Origin: an uncultured Clostridia bacterium | GTDB lineage: Bacteria > Bacillota > Clostridia > UMGS1883 | Length of the DNA: 48,269 nucleotides | Assembly: GCA_934454525.1 (NCBI GenBank) | Contig: CAKSFM010000016.1 | Span: forward strand, 1 to 48,269 | Direction of reading: 5' to 3' | Shown here: positions 15,213 through 22,288 of the stretch, in pieces | Numbering within the stretch: position 1 is the first letter of the stretch | Layout of the letters: each line of letters opens with the position of its first letter | The notes under the pieces: model-generated | The model's database searches: none | The model's input: the letters and a program-made list of their open reading frames with translations, nothing else | What the model was told of the DNA's origin: nothing | Made by a program: the position numbers and the translations under genes

Positions 15213-17243
15213 TTACTCGGAGTATTTTTTGTTTGCCCTCACAATCCCGGAAAGCACAAAGCATACGCACGGCAGTGCGACTCCGTTGCCCCACAATTTA
15301 TACTCTGCCGAATCGGAGTGCGGATTTCTAAGCCATTTTACAATCTGCTTATCAGACTTCGGTTTTTTTGATATTCCCATAGCCTTTCGGTGTGTTTCAA
15401 ATACATCTTTCCAAAACGCAATCTCCTCATCGGTCGGGTTTTCGGTTTCAAGGTTTTTACACCAACCATCCGGGAAACCTTGCAGTCTTGCACATTCGGT
15501 GGGGGTGAGCCTGCGTACTATGTATTCGGCATTATCATCTGTATCGTTTATCATCGGCGGGTCTTTGTAATCTGTGGCAACGAGCGTGTTCGCAAGCTCT
15601 TTTTCAGCGTTTGTAAAAAATGATGCCTTTGAACTCGAATAGGTCGGCGCAGCAACAGCGCCCGGTCCTTTTGCCACCATTGTCGGCTGAACCTCTTGTT
15701 CAACCGCAAATGAATATTTTGCATTCTGCCCTTGATTGAAAGCCGCTCTGTCAATTCCGTAAGCAACAGCGTGTTTATCTGTTGTGTTGAGTGTAAACGA
15801 TACATTTTCATTTATGCCATTACCTTGCGGGCCGTTTTCATCCTTGCGGCCTATCATTGAGCCTTGAACACATACTGCCATGCCGCCTTGATTACATGAC
15901 GGATTTCCACCATTTGCGTCAAGGCATCGTGATGTGTCAGCCTCATAAAAACCGCTGTGCGGATTATCCGATTTCATGGAATTGCTGTCTTTGGAGCATA
16001 TTCCGTATACAACCGCAACACCGCCCTGATTGGAATCCGGAGCATTGCCGCCGGTGTCGATTGTTCTTGCAACATCGGTTTCATAGCAATTCTGCCTTGC
16101 ATTTTTCGTACCTTCCGAAGTAAACCGCACATCATAGCATTGTTCCACCACAAACGGCTGATTGTTTCCGCCTGTGCCGTAGGTCGCAATCACTGTCGGT
16201 GCGGTATCGAGCGGTCCCTTAAATCTTGTATCCTGTCCGTGGTTTTCATAAACAGCCGCCGGAACAGTACCGGCTCGCAGTGTCGGAGACACTTCTTTTT
16301 CAAAACCTATCGACCTTGCTTTTGCCGAATGTTCCGTGCAAAATCCCGCTGATTCCATAACACAGGGCGGATGATGCGCCTCGGCACGGAGTGTTGCCGT
16401 CACATTTTCGGTAACATCAATCCGATTACCGCCTTGGTCGTTTAATACAATGCCGTTTCTGCCGGTGGATATTCCGCAATTAACACCGAGTGTAGACGAT
16501 ACATCACCCGTCAGACAGCCGTTGTATCCGTCACAGCCTGTCGCTCCAATGCTGTTTTGAGTATCTTCGGCAGTTCTTTGCCACGGGAAGATGCCCTTTT
16601 TAGAATACCCAGACATGCCCTCCGGCTCAAATAATATTTTTCCGGCACACCCGCCTCCAAAATCTGCGACAAGGTAGATGCGTTTTCTTCGTTGGGGGAC
16701 TCCCCAGTATTGAGCATCGAAAACCCGCCATGCGACTGAGTAATCGTCTGCCACGATTTCTCCGGCATTCGGCCATTTCTCATATCGAGGAATATCAGCT
16801 TTATCTTCTTTGACGGAACAGACGCTTTCAAGGACGGCTTTGAAGTCCTCGCCGCCATTTGACGAGAATGCTCCGGGCACATTTTCCCACACGATAAATC
16901 TCGGATATTTTCCATTTGTCTTATCCCTCATTTCCTTTACAATTCGTATTGCCTCATAAAAGAGGTTTGAACGGCTGCCGTCAAGACCGGCTCTTTTGCC
17001 CGCAATGGACATATCCTGGCATGGCGAGCCGAATGTGATAATATCCACGGGCGGGAGTTTTTCGCCACTAAGCGCAGATACATCACCGTAATGTTTTACC
17101 TTTGGCAGTCTTTTGGTTGTGACACGCACGGCAAACGGCTCAATCTCGGAGCTCCATACGGGAGTGATTCCACATAAAAGTCCGCCCAGGGGAAAACCGC
17201 CGCTGCCGTCAAACAAACTTCCGAGGGTTAATTTATCCTTCAT
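15213..17243 (-). CDS. Phage DNA (cytosine-5) methyltransferase with a long repeat-containing target region
   Basis: 676 residues, about twice the usual size. Motif I LFDGSGGFPLGG, catalytic PCQ (Cys75), ENV (120-122), motif VIII QYWGVPQRRKRIY, motif IX RRLTPTECARLQGFPD (577-592) and motif X KLWGNGVALP (649-658) are all present, so an active m5C enzyme is expected. Between VIII and IX, residues 245-560 hold about nine degenerate units. Each has a TL/TI/TV/TM dipeptide (251, 284, 321, 350, 394, 484, 521, 553; CL at 440) and a Gly/Asn-rich, then hydrophobic, stretch. Spacing averages 38 residues, the size of target-recognition units in multispecific Bacillus phage methylases. It follows the ParB-methylase gene with an 11-bp overlap. 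Confidence 0.92.
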   Translation of the reverse strand: MKDKLTLGSLFDGSGGFPLGGLLCGITPVWSSEIEPFAVRVTTKRLPKVKHYGDVSALSGEKLPPVDIITFGSPCQDMSIAGKRAGLDGSRSNLFYEAIRIVKEMRDKTNGKYPRFIVWENVPGAFSSNGGEDFKAVLESVCSVKEDKADIPRYEKWPNAGEIVADDYSVAWRVFDAQYWGVPQRRKRIYLVADFGGGCAGKILFEPEGMSGYSKKGIFPWQRTAEDTQNSIGATGCDGYNGCLTGDVSSTLGVNCGISTGRNGIVLNDQGGNRIDVTENVTATLRAEAHHPPCVMESAGFCTEHSAKARSIGFEKEVSPTLRAGTVPAAVYENHGQDTRFKGPLDTAPTVIATYGTGGNNQPFVVEQCYDVRFTSEGTKNARQNCYETDVARTIDTGGNAPDSNQGGVAVVYGICSKDSNSMKSDNPHSGFYEADTSRCLDANGGNPSCNQGGMAVCVQGSMIGRKDENGPQGNGINENVSFTLNTTDKHAVAYGIDRAAFNQGQNAKYSFAVEQEVQPTMVAKGPGAVAAPTYSSSKASFFTNAEKELANTLVATDYKDPPMINDTDDNAEYIVRRLTPTECARLQGFPDGWCKNLETENPTDEEIAFWKDVFETHRKAMGISKKPKSDKQIVKWLRNPHSDSAEYKLWGNGVALPCVCFVLSGIVRANKKYSE

Positions 17244-18468
17244 CAGCCGCCACCTCCGAATACTTCAGCGTCACACCGGCTCTTGTCACGGACACATTGT
17301 CCGATGTTCCGACCTGTTCGATGTAGCGTTTTATAATAACATCGCAGAATTTTTCATCAAGCTCGATTGTTCTTGCAATTCTGTCGGTCTGTTCACAGGC
17401 AATGAGTGTACTTCCGCTGCCGCCGAACGGATCGAGAACAAGACAGTTGCTCATTGACGAATTCATAATCGGATATGCAAGCAGAGGTATCGGTTTCATT
17501 GTGGGATGATCGCCGTTTTTCTTCGGCTTGTCAAATTCCCATATGGTCGACTCTTTTCTACCTGTGTACCATTGATGTTTTCCTTTCTTTTTCCAGCCGA
17601 ACAGTATCGGTTCGTGCTGCCACTGATACGGCGAGCGGCCAAGTACAAGGCTCTGCTTTTTCCAAATGCACGTACCGGAGAGATAGAACCCTGCGTCCTT
17701 AAATGCCTTTCTGAAGTTCAAACCCTCGGTATCGGCATGGAACACATAAATGCTCGCATCGTCTGCCATACATTTTTCTGTATTTGCGAAAGCGTCAAAG
17801 AGGAAGTTGTAAAATTTATCATCTTCCATATTATCATTTTTAATCTTTCCGGCTGAACCCTCGTAATTGACATTATACGGCGGGTCGGTAATCACAAGAT
17901 TTACTTTTTCCTCGCCAAGGAGCATATCATATGTTTCAGCCAATGTACTGTCCCCGCACACAAGTCTGTGTCTGCCGAGCTGCCAGACATCTCCGAGTTT
18001 CGTGATTGTAGGATTCTGCAGCTCGGCATCCACATCAAAATCATCATCCTTGATTTTATCTTGGATGGTGTCTTTGAACAAATCATCTATTTCCGCATCG
18101 TCAAATCCGGTGAGAGATACATCGAAATCTTCGGCCTGCAAATCCGAAATCAAAAGAGCAAGCTTATCCTTATCCCATTCGCCGGATATTTTATTGAGCG
18201 CCACATTAAGCGCTTTTTCTTTGTTTTCGTCCATTTCGACAACAACGCAGTCAACCTCGTTTATGCCCATATCGATTAGAACTTTGAGCCTTTGGTGACC
18301 GCCGACAACTCTGCCGGTTGTCCTATTCCATATAACCGGCTCAACATAGCCGAACTGCTCAATCGAGCGTTTCAGCTTTTCATATTCCTCATCGCCGGGT
18401 TTCAAATCCTTTCGTGGATTGTAGTCCGCAGGGAGCAGATTTTCGGTTTTCATTTTTTCAATCAGCAT
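17233..18468 (-). CDS. ParB-domain DNA methyltransferase (N6-adenine or N4-cytosine)
   Basis: 411 residues from the ATG at 18468, which overlaps the SAM synthetase stop (ATGCTGA). Residues 1-110 form a ParB/Srx-like nuclease domain with the GGHQRLKVLIDMG motif. Residues about 160-411 form a beta-type methylase: catalytic DPPYN in LVITDPPYNVNYEG and SAM-binding FGGSGSTLIACEQ near the C-terminus, with motif IV preceding motif I. The fusion is very common in Clostridia phages between terS and terL. Its target specificity cannot be read from sequence. Confidence 0.92.
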   Translation of the reverse strand: MLIEKMKTENLLPADYNPRKDLKPGDEEYEKLKRSIEQFGYVEPVIWNRTTGRVVGGHQRLKVLIDMGINEVDCVVVEMDENKEKALNVALNKISGEWDKDKLALLISDLQAEDFDVSLTGFDDAEIDDLFKDTIQDKIKDDDFDVDAELQNPTITKLGDVWQLGRHRLVCGDSTLAETYDMLLGEEKVNLVITDPPYNVNYEGSAGKIKNDNMEDDKFYNFLFDAFANTEKCMADDASIYVFHADTEGLNFRKAFKDAGFYLSGTCIWKKQSLVLGRSPYQWQHEPILFGWKKKGKHQWYTGRKESTIWEFDKPKKNGDHPTMKPIPLLAYPIMNSSMSNCLVLDPFGGSGSTLIACEQTDRIARTIELDEKFCDVIIKRYIEQVGTSDNVSVTRAGVTLKYSEVAADEG

Positions 18469-19250
18469 ACCAAACCCCACTCGGCAAATTTCTCAAAGCC
18501 GCCGACCGACTTTATATATTCTCTTGCCGTTTCCACGATTTTTTCGTAAGGAATACCGTCTATGTATTCATCGCCGATTGCACAGCTAAACTCCACAGGC
18601 TTTCCTGTTTCTTGCGCTTTAAGAAATGCGTAAATATTTACACTCACATCGGCCTTTGATAAATCCTTGCCGTGCAGACCGCCGCCGGTTACGGAATCTG
18701 CCATATCACTGCCGAGTTTGCGGTTTGCGGCGCCTGTGTCAACATCCGTTCCGCCTGTCCAGTCACCAATCGGATTGATTTCGGCTGTGGGATAATATTT
18801 TTTGAGTTTATCCGTATCCGCATTGCTTTGGCAGATGATGAGTCTTGCTCCGTCAATAATGTATTTTCCGTCAAAGGGATAGGAATTGTATATGTCTTTT
18901 GCCACTTTGACAAGTGCTTTTTGCTCATCGGTTACAGGCATACCCTTGAATATGCCGTTGTCACCGCATCTGATAATACCGTCCTGGTTCTTTGCAAGAT
19001 GTGTGTCCTGTGGAGTGATAACAATATCGCATTTAAGGTTTGAACCGCCGATTCGGTGTATTGCTTTCTCAACCATACATTTTTCAATCGGTGCGGAGGT
19101 TTCGATAATCGCATGACACACGCCATGTCCGATTAAAACTTCGGCGGCAATTTTCGGATTGTTCTCCGCGCTGTATGCCAGGTCGACAATTGCACCGGCA
19201 ATTCTGTCCGCCACCTTGTCCGGGTGGGCGGGATTTACTTTTTCAAACAT
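18462..19250 (-). CDS. metK: Short phage-type S-adenosylmethionine synthetase
   Basis: 262 residues against about 390 for cellular MetK. Recognisable motifs: NPAHPDKVADRIAGAIVD (methionine/ATP binding), GDNGIFKGM (in place of GDQG), DWTGGTDVDTGAANRKLGSD and GGGLHGKDLSKADVS (phosphate-binding loop). It makes S-adenosylmethionine from ATP and methionine. It is directly coupled to two DNA methylases, implying a local cofactor supply for modification of phage DNA. The lost segments are mostly from the central and C-terminal domains; whether it works alone or with host MetK is unknown. Confidence 0.88.
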   Translation of the reverse strand: MFEKVNPAHPDKVADRIAGAIVDLAYSAENNPKIAAEVLIGHGVCHAIIETSAPIEKCMVEKAIHRIGGSNLKCDIVITPQDTHLAKNQDGIIRCGDNGIFKGMPVTDEQKALVKVAKDIYNSYPFDGKYIIDGARLIICQSNADTDKLKKYYPTAEINPIGDWTGGTDVDTGAANRKLGSDMADSVTGGGLHGKDLSKADVSVNIYAFLKAQETGKPVEFSCAIGDEYIDGIPYEKIVETAREYIKSVGGFEKFAEWGLVC

Positions 19251-19254
19251 AGTT

Positions 19255-19809
19255 TTATCGTCCTTTCCGAGCGGTCAAAAGCCGCTCCATTAAATCGTCC
19301 TGCGGTGTTGCCGAGCCGTATTCCACAGAGCAGTTTTCCTTTACAACCTGGTAAATCTGATACCACAGCTGATTGGACTGTTTCATGTAGTCACGGCTCA
19401 CCGAAACATACGGTGAGGTCATGGCGCCGCCCGTTGTCGGATGCTTTGCCAAAAAACCGAATGTACTGATAGCCTCCTCGCACTGAATCCATCTTGCGAT
19501 GCACATTGCGTACTGCTCTAAAAGCTGTGTGCTGATCAGCTTTTCACATCCTCGTTCTTTCAGCCACTGCCATGTTTCCTTGTATACATCCTCGGCACAT
19601 AAATCAATACCGCCTTTTTGACTTGCTTTCAAATATTCCTTCACAGGCGGCATATCCGAACCTTCAAGTTCTGCGGTGTCGTTATCAAAGTTTACAACCG
19701 TGAGTTTTCTGCCGCCGGGGTTCCCGGCTGTCAGTCTATCGGCAAGCGCCTTTGATTTTCGCCCCGCGCCTGCTCGTGAGCCGCCCCTGTTTGTACCGTC
19801 CTTTGCCAT
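19255..19809 (-). CDS. terS: Phage terminase small subunit, P27 family
   Basis: 184 residues. The N-terminal GGSRAGAGRKSKALADRLTA, the TAGNPGGRKLTVVNFD segment and the ARWIQCEEAISTFGFLAKHP then TSPYVSVSRDYMKQSNQLWY segment are typical of P27-family small terminases. It recognises the packaging site and loads TerL. It starts behind GAGGTGAATTTGAT and is the first gene of the late packaging region after HNH. TerL is separated from it by eight genes, an insertion pattern typical of Clostridia phages. Confidence 0.92.
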   Translation of the reverse strand: MAKDGTNRGGSRAGAGRKSKALADRLTAGNPGGRKLTVVNFDNDTAELEGSDMPPVKEYLKASQKGGIDLCAEDVYKETWQWLKERGCEKLISTQLLEQYAMCIARWIQCEEAISTFGFLAKHPTTGGAMTSPYVSVSRDYMKQSNQLWYQIYQVVKENCSVEYGSATPQDDLMERLLTARKGR

Positions 19810-20006
19810 ATCAAATTCACCTCATTTCTCTTTGGGGGTTATCCCCCTGTTTGATTTCGCTTTTTTGTGTATGAAGGGAGGCGCCCGTTCTTCTGTGGTA
19901 GGCTCACAGAGATTCAGACCGCCCCTTGGTATAAAAATTTTTTGAAAATTTTTATTAAATAGGTTGAATTTCTCCTAACAATAGTGTATAATATATATGA
20001 GACTAT
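19810..20006. other. Intergenic region between terS and the toxin-antitoxin genes
   Basis: Holds the terS ribosome site, a perfect short hairpin GGGGG-TTAT-CCCCC (19834-19847), a GC-richer stretch (19877-19930) like those seen ahead of terS in related phages, an AT-rich stretch, and the antitoxin promoter. No gene recognised. Confidence 0.5.
19964..19992 (+). promoter_or_regulatory. Promoter of the Phd/Doc toxin-antitoxin operon
   Basis: TTGAAT (19964-19969), 17-bp spacer, TATAAT (19987-19992), followed by AAGGAGG and the antitoxin ATG at 20025. Near-consensus sigma-A promoter. Confidence 0.8.
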
Positions 20007-20024
20007 ATGAAGGAGGATTTAATC

Positions 20025-20267
20025 ATGAACGTTAACACAAATAATCTTGTATCCATTACCGAGGCAAACCAAAACTTCTCACGGGTTGCACGCATGGTTG
20101 ATGAAAACGGTTCCGTTGTTATTTTGAAAAACAACTCACCTCGTTATCTTTTGATAGAATTCGAAAAGGCAGAAAAAGAACAGCTCGCCGATAACGAGGA
20201 CCTTCTTGCCGTTTCCAAACGTCTTATAGCTAAGAACCGTGAAGCCTATGAGGTGCTTGCCAAATGA
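20025..20267 (+). CDS. Antitoxin, Phd/YefM family
   Basis: 80 residues from the ATG at 20025, chosen because GGAGG lies 8 bp upstream; an ATG at 20007 is in frame but would put the ribosome site inside the gene. SITEANQNFSRVARMVDENG then SVVILKNNSPRYLLIEFEKA is the typical Phd/YefM N-terminal DNA-binding fold. The C-terminal tail (LLAVSKRLIAKNREAYEVLA) is the toxin-binding part. It represses its own promoter and neutralises the Doc toxin. The stop overlaps the toxin ATG by 4 bp. Confidence 0.9.
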   Translation: MNVNTNNLVSITEANQNFSRVARMVDENGSVVILKNNSPRYLLIEFEKAEKEQLADNEDLLAVSKRLIAKNREAYEVLAK

Positions 20268-20641
20268 TAATTTTATCAAAAGAACAAATAGTCGCACTGC
20301 ATTCGAGTCTTATAGCTGAAACCGGCGGCAGTGACGGAATCCGAGATGAAAATTTACTTGAAGCCGCAATCAATGCTCCGTTTCAGACATTTGACAATGC
20401 GGAAGTGTTTCCGTCAATTCAACAAAAGGGGGCAAGACTCGGATACGGTCTTATTAAAAATCACGCCTTTGTTGACGGTAACAAACGAATCGGAACTCAT
20501 GTAATGCTTGCGTTCCTTGCGCTCAATAAAATTGAGCTTGATTACACGCAAAAGGAACTTTCCGATACCATTCTCAAAGTTGCCGCAGACGAATACACAT
20601 TTGACGATTTATTAAAATGGGTACTCGACCATCAACTATAA
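20264..20641 (+). CDS. doc: Toxin, Doc (death-on-curing) / Fic-fold family
   Basis: 125 residues, the usual Doc length. The Fic-like motif HAFVDGNKR is the Doc form (HxFxxxNKR rather than HPFxxGNGR). In P1 Doc this fold phosphorylates EF-Tu and blocks translation. DGIRDENLLEAAINAPFQTF and TYGLIKNHAFVDGNKRIGTH-like segments are family features. Translation is coupled to the antitoxin (ATGA). A terminator follows immediately. Probably a stability or defence cassette placed between HNH and terS on the opposite strand. Confidence 0.9.
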   Translation: MIILSKEQIVALHSSLIAETGGSDGIRDENLLEAAINAPFQTFDNAEVFPSIQQKGARLGYGLIKNHAFVDGNKRIGTHVMLAFLALNKIELDYTQKELSDTILKVAADEYTFDDLLKWVLDHQL

Positions 20642-20644
20642 CAT

Positions 20645-20670
20645 AAAGCCGCTCATCTGATGCGGCTTTT
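20645..20670 (+). terminator. Terminator after the toxin-antitoxin operon
   Basis: AAAGCCGC (20645-20652), 9-nt loop, GCGGCTTT (20662-20669) followed by T and GTT. Lies 3 bp after the toxin stop codon and overlaps the 3' end of the convergent HNH gene. Confidence 0.8.
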
Positions 20671-21024
20671 GTTATGCCATCTGTCACCGTCTTTTGCCGT
20701 TATTTCCGAATGACAAGCCTTGCACAGGCTCATAAGGTTATCATCATCGTGTGTTCCGCCGCGGGACAGAGGAATGATGTGGTGAACCTCCTCGGTGGGT
20801 GTAAGCTTACCTTTCTTCAAACACATCTCACAAAGCGGATGATTTGCAACGTGTCTGTCACGGATTCGTTTCCATGCTCGTCCGTACCTTTGATGCACCG
20901 CCGGATCACGGTCATATTTTTCGTATCGTTTATTTTCCTGCTTTTGATGCTCTGTACAGAACCTCCCGTCCGTAAGTTTCGGACAGTCGGGATAGGAACA
21001 CGGCCGTTTCGGTTTTTGGGGCAT
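20653..21024 (-). CDS. Phage HNH endonuclease
   Basis: 123 residues. Four zinc-binding Cys in CEMCLKKG and CKACH frame the active-site segment EEVHHIIPLSRGGTHDDDNL; a second Cys-rich stretch (CSYPDCPKLTDGRFCTEHQ) is at the N-terminus. Such HNH proteins lie next to terS in many phages and are needed for terminase-dependent DNA cutting in the characterised cases. It is the first gene after the late promoter; GAGGTGAAGAT precedes the ATG. Confidence 0.92.
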   Translation of the reverse strand: MPQKPKRPCSYPDCPKLTDGRFCTEHQKQENKRYEKYDRDPAVHQRYGRAWKRIRDRHVANHPLCEMCLKKGKLTPTEEVHHIIPLSRGGTHDDDNLMSLCKACHSEITAKDGDRWHNKSRIR

Positions 21025-21047
21025 CTATCTTCACCTCGCTTTGGGCA

Positions 21048-21084
21048 TAAGAAAAGCCCTCACAGGATTTCTCCCATGAAGGCT
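21048..21084 (-). terminator. Leader hairpin with T-tract at the start of the late operon
   Basis: On the minus strand AGCCTTCATGGG (21084-21073), six-nt loop, CCTGTGAGGGCT (21066-21055) form a 12-pair stem including several G-T pairs, followed by TTTTCTT. It lies about 20-55 nt after the predicted start of the late transcript and about 25 nt before the HNH start codon, an attenuator-like position. Confidence 0.6.
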
Positions 21085-21111
21085 GTCTGCTATTCTTCTT
21101 TCACATTATAC

Positions 21112-21167
21112 AGTATACTACATATGCCAGCTATCATCAACTATCATTTTTGAGCATTTACTATCAT
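21112..21167 (-). promoter_or_regulatory. Candidate late promoter with phased TGATAG repeats
   Basis: Minus strand: -35 TTGATG (21140-21135), 17-bp spacer, -10 TATACT (21117-21112). Three copies of TGATAG (plus-strand CTATCA at 21131, 21141, 21161) overlap and precede the -35, spaced 10 and 20 bp, so on one helix face. It lies directly after the DUF1492 regulator gene and before HNH-terS, where ArpU/DUF1492-type late activators act in related phages. Confidence 0.6.
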
Positions 21168-21580
21168 CTTTCGGAAATCTTAATGATTGACAATGCTTTT
21201 CTGTGGAGACGATATATGTGCGGAACGCTGTATTTCAAATCTATTGCAATTTCCTCCCACGACTTGTAGCACAGGTATCTTTCTTCCAAAAGCATACGGT
21301 ACACCACATTTTCCACGGTTTTTATAATATTTATGATTTCTCGCTTGATATCGATGAGATTTGCTACATCGCCGCTGATTTCATTTTGCAAATCAATTAT
21401 TTTTACCATAACATCCTCATGCCTGTGTACATTACGGGTACCGGATGGAGGAATGTCGCTGAAAGAAGCGCTGACTTTGGTTGCAATGGCTTTTAATGTT
21501 TCAAGCTCCGTAAGCTTGTTGTTTACCGCTTTTTCAAGATTGTATGCACGATTCAAATAATTTTTTACAGTCATATTCAT
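21164..21580 (-). CDS. DUF1492/ArpU-like late transcription regulator
   Basis: 138 residues, mostly helical: N-terminal NYLNRAYNLEKAVNNKLTEL, a VMVKIIDLQNEISGDVANLI middle, and a C-terminal sigma-region-4-like helix-turn-helix (ERYLCYKSWEEIAIDLKYSV then PHIYRLHRKALSII). DUF1492 and the related ArpU/RinA group activate packaging and structural genes from a site next to terS. The start overlaps the upstream stop (ATGA). The likely target is the promoter just downstream. Confidence 0.88.
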   Translation of the reverse strand: MNMTVKNYLNRAYNLEKAVNNKLTELETLKAIATKVSASFSDIPPSGTRNVHRHEDVMVKIIDLQNEISGDVANLIDIKREIINIIKTVENVVYRMLLEERYLCYKSWEEIAIDLKYSVPHIYRLHRKALSIIKISER

Positions 21581-21810
21581 CGTACCTCCGATTCCAATTC
21601 AGATATAAGCCGCTCGCCGTCAATGGTGGTTAATGCCTTAAACCATTCCGAACGAAAGAAACGCCTGCACTCGCATTTTATTCTGCGATAGTCATATTTC
21701 AATGCCTTCCTGTAATCTTTTACGGCTTGAATAACGATGGCATCTGCCAGCAAACGATACGGGTCTTCATCGTTATATGTATTTGGTTTTATAATCTTAT
21801 TGTACTTCAT
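21577..21810 (-). CDS. Small phage protein of unknown function
   Basis: 77 residues, basic, with the segment LADAIVIQAVKDYRKALKYD then KCECRRFFRSEWFKALTTID. This short family (DNA-binding-like, all helical) occurs immediately before the DUF1492 gene in many Clostridia phages. It overlaps that gene by 4 bp, so they are co-translated. No function known. Confidence 0.7.
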   Translation of the reverse strand: MKYNKIIKPNTYNDEDPYRLLADAIVIQAVKDYRKALKYDYRRIKCECRRFFRSEWFKALTTIDGERLISELESEVR

Positions 21811-21829
21811 ATTTTGCCTCCTGTATTTT

Positions 21830-22114
21830 TCAGTGTATTGTATTTGATAGAATGTTTTTTACATCATCCACCGAACGAACAATCCCTGCACGGCCGCCGC
21901 AGTTTATGATTTTTCGTATGGCTGCCTCTTGCAGTGCGGTAGGCTTGCCAACCGGTGTTTTTACTTCAAAAGCATAGAATTTACCGCCTATGCAGGCAAT
22001 AATATCGGGAATACCCGCAGTGCCGTACATTCCGCCGTGCTCTTTCCAGGCAAAACATCCGGGGATTGTTTTTAAGTATTTAATTATTGATTTCACAATA
22101 TCGGATTCCTTCAT
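21830..22114 (-). CDS. VRR-NUC domain nuclease
   Basis: 94 residues, the minimal stand-alone VRR-NUC. PD-(D/E)xK residues: GIPDIIAC (Asp) and FEVKTPVGKPTALQEAAIRK (Glu-x-Lys plus the following Gln). Such phage proteins act as structure-specific nucleases, thought to process recombination intermediates. The start ATG sits within a GTGTCAAAT repeat of the candidate origin just upstream. Confidence 0.92.
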   Translation of the reverse strand: MKESDIVKSIIKYLKTIPGCFAWKEHGGMYGTAGIPDIIACIGGKFYAFEVKTPVGKPTALQEAAIRKIINCGGRAGIVRSVDDVKNILSNTIH

Positions 22115-22275
22115 GTGTCAAATAACCTCCCGTATTTTCAAGTAATTTGACACTTTGACAGATAAAATGCTATTATAAGCAAAATAAAATTTAATTTTTT
22201 ATATATAGCATATATTTTAATATATAATATATATAATATAGGTTTTTTGCTGTCAAAGTGTCAGAAGTGTCAAAT
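22115..22275. other. Candidate phage replication origin: repeats around an AT-rich core
   Basis: Copies of TGTCAAA are at 22116, 22251 and 22268 on the plus strand and TTTGACA at 22147 and 22154 on the other. The 14-bp sequences TGACACTTTGACAG (22148-22161) and CTGTCAAAGTGTCA (22250-22263) are perfect inverted copies. Between them lie about 88 bp of nearly pure A/T (TATATA-type). It sits in the only sizeable gap of the replication region, beside the primase-helicase gene, the arrangement expected of an iteron-type origin. Confidence 0.5.
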
Positions 22276-22288
22276 CGAATATGGTGCT

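Noticed and set aside
15229..16352. Several plus-strand frames over the m5C methylase
   Set aside because: Antisense to strongly conserved methylase motifs; composition is that of a shadow frame.
20674..21153. 159-residue plus-strand reading frame over the HNH gene
   Set aside because: Exact antisense shadow of the HNH gene and its leader; no ribosome site and no family resemblance.
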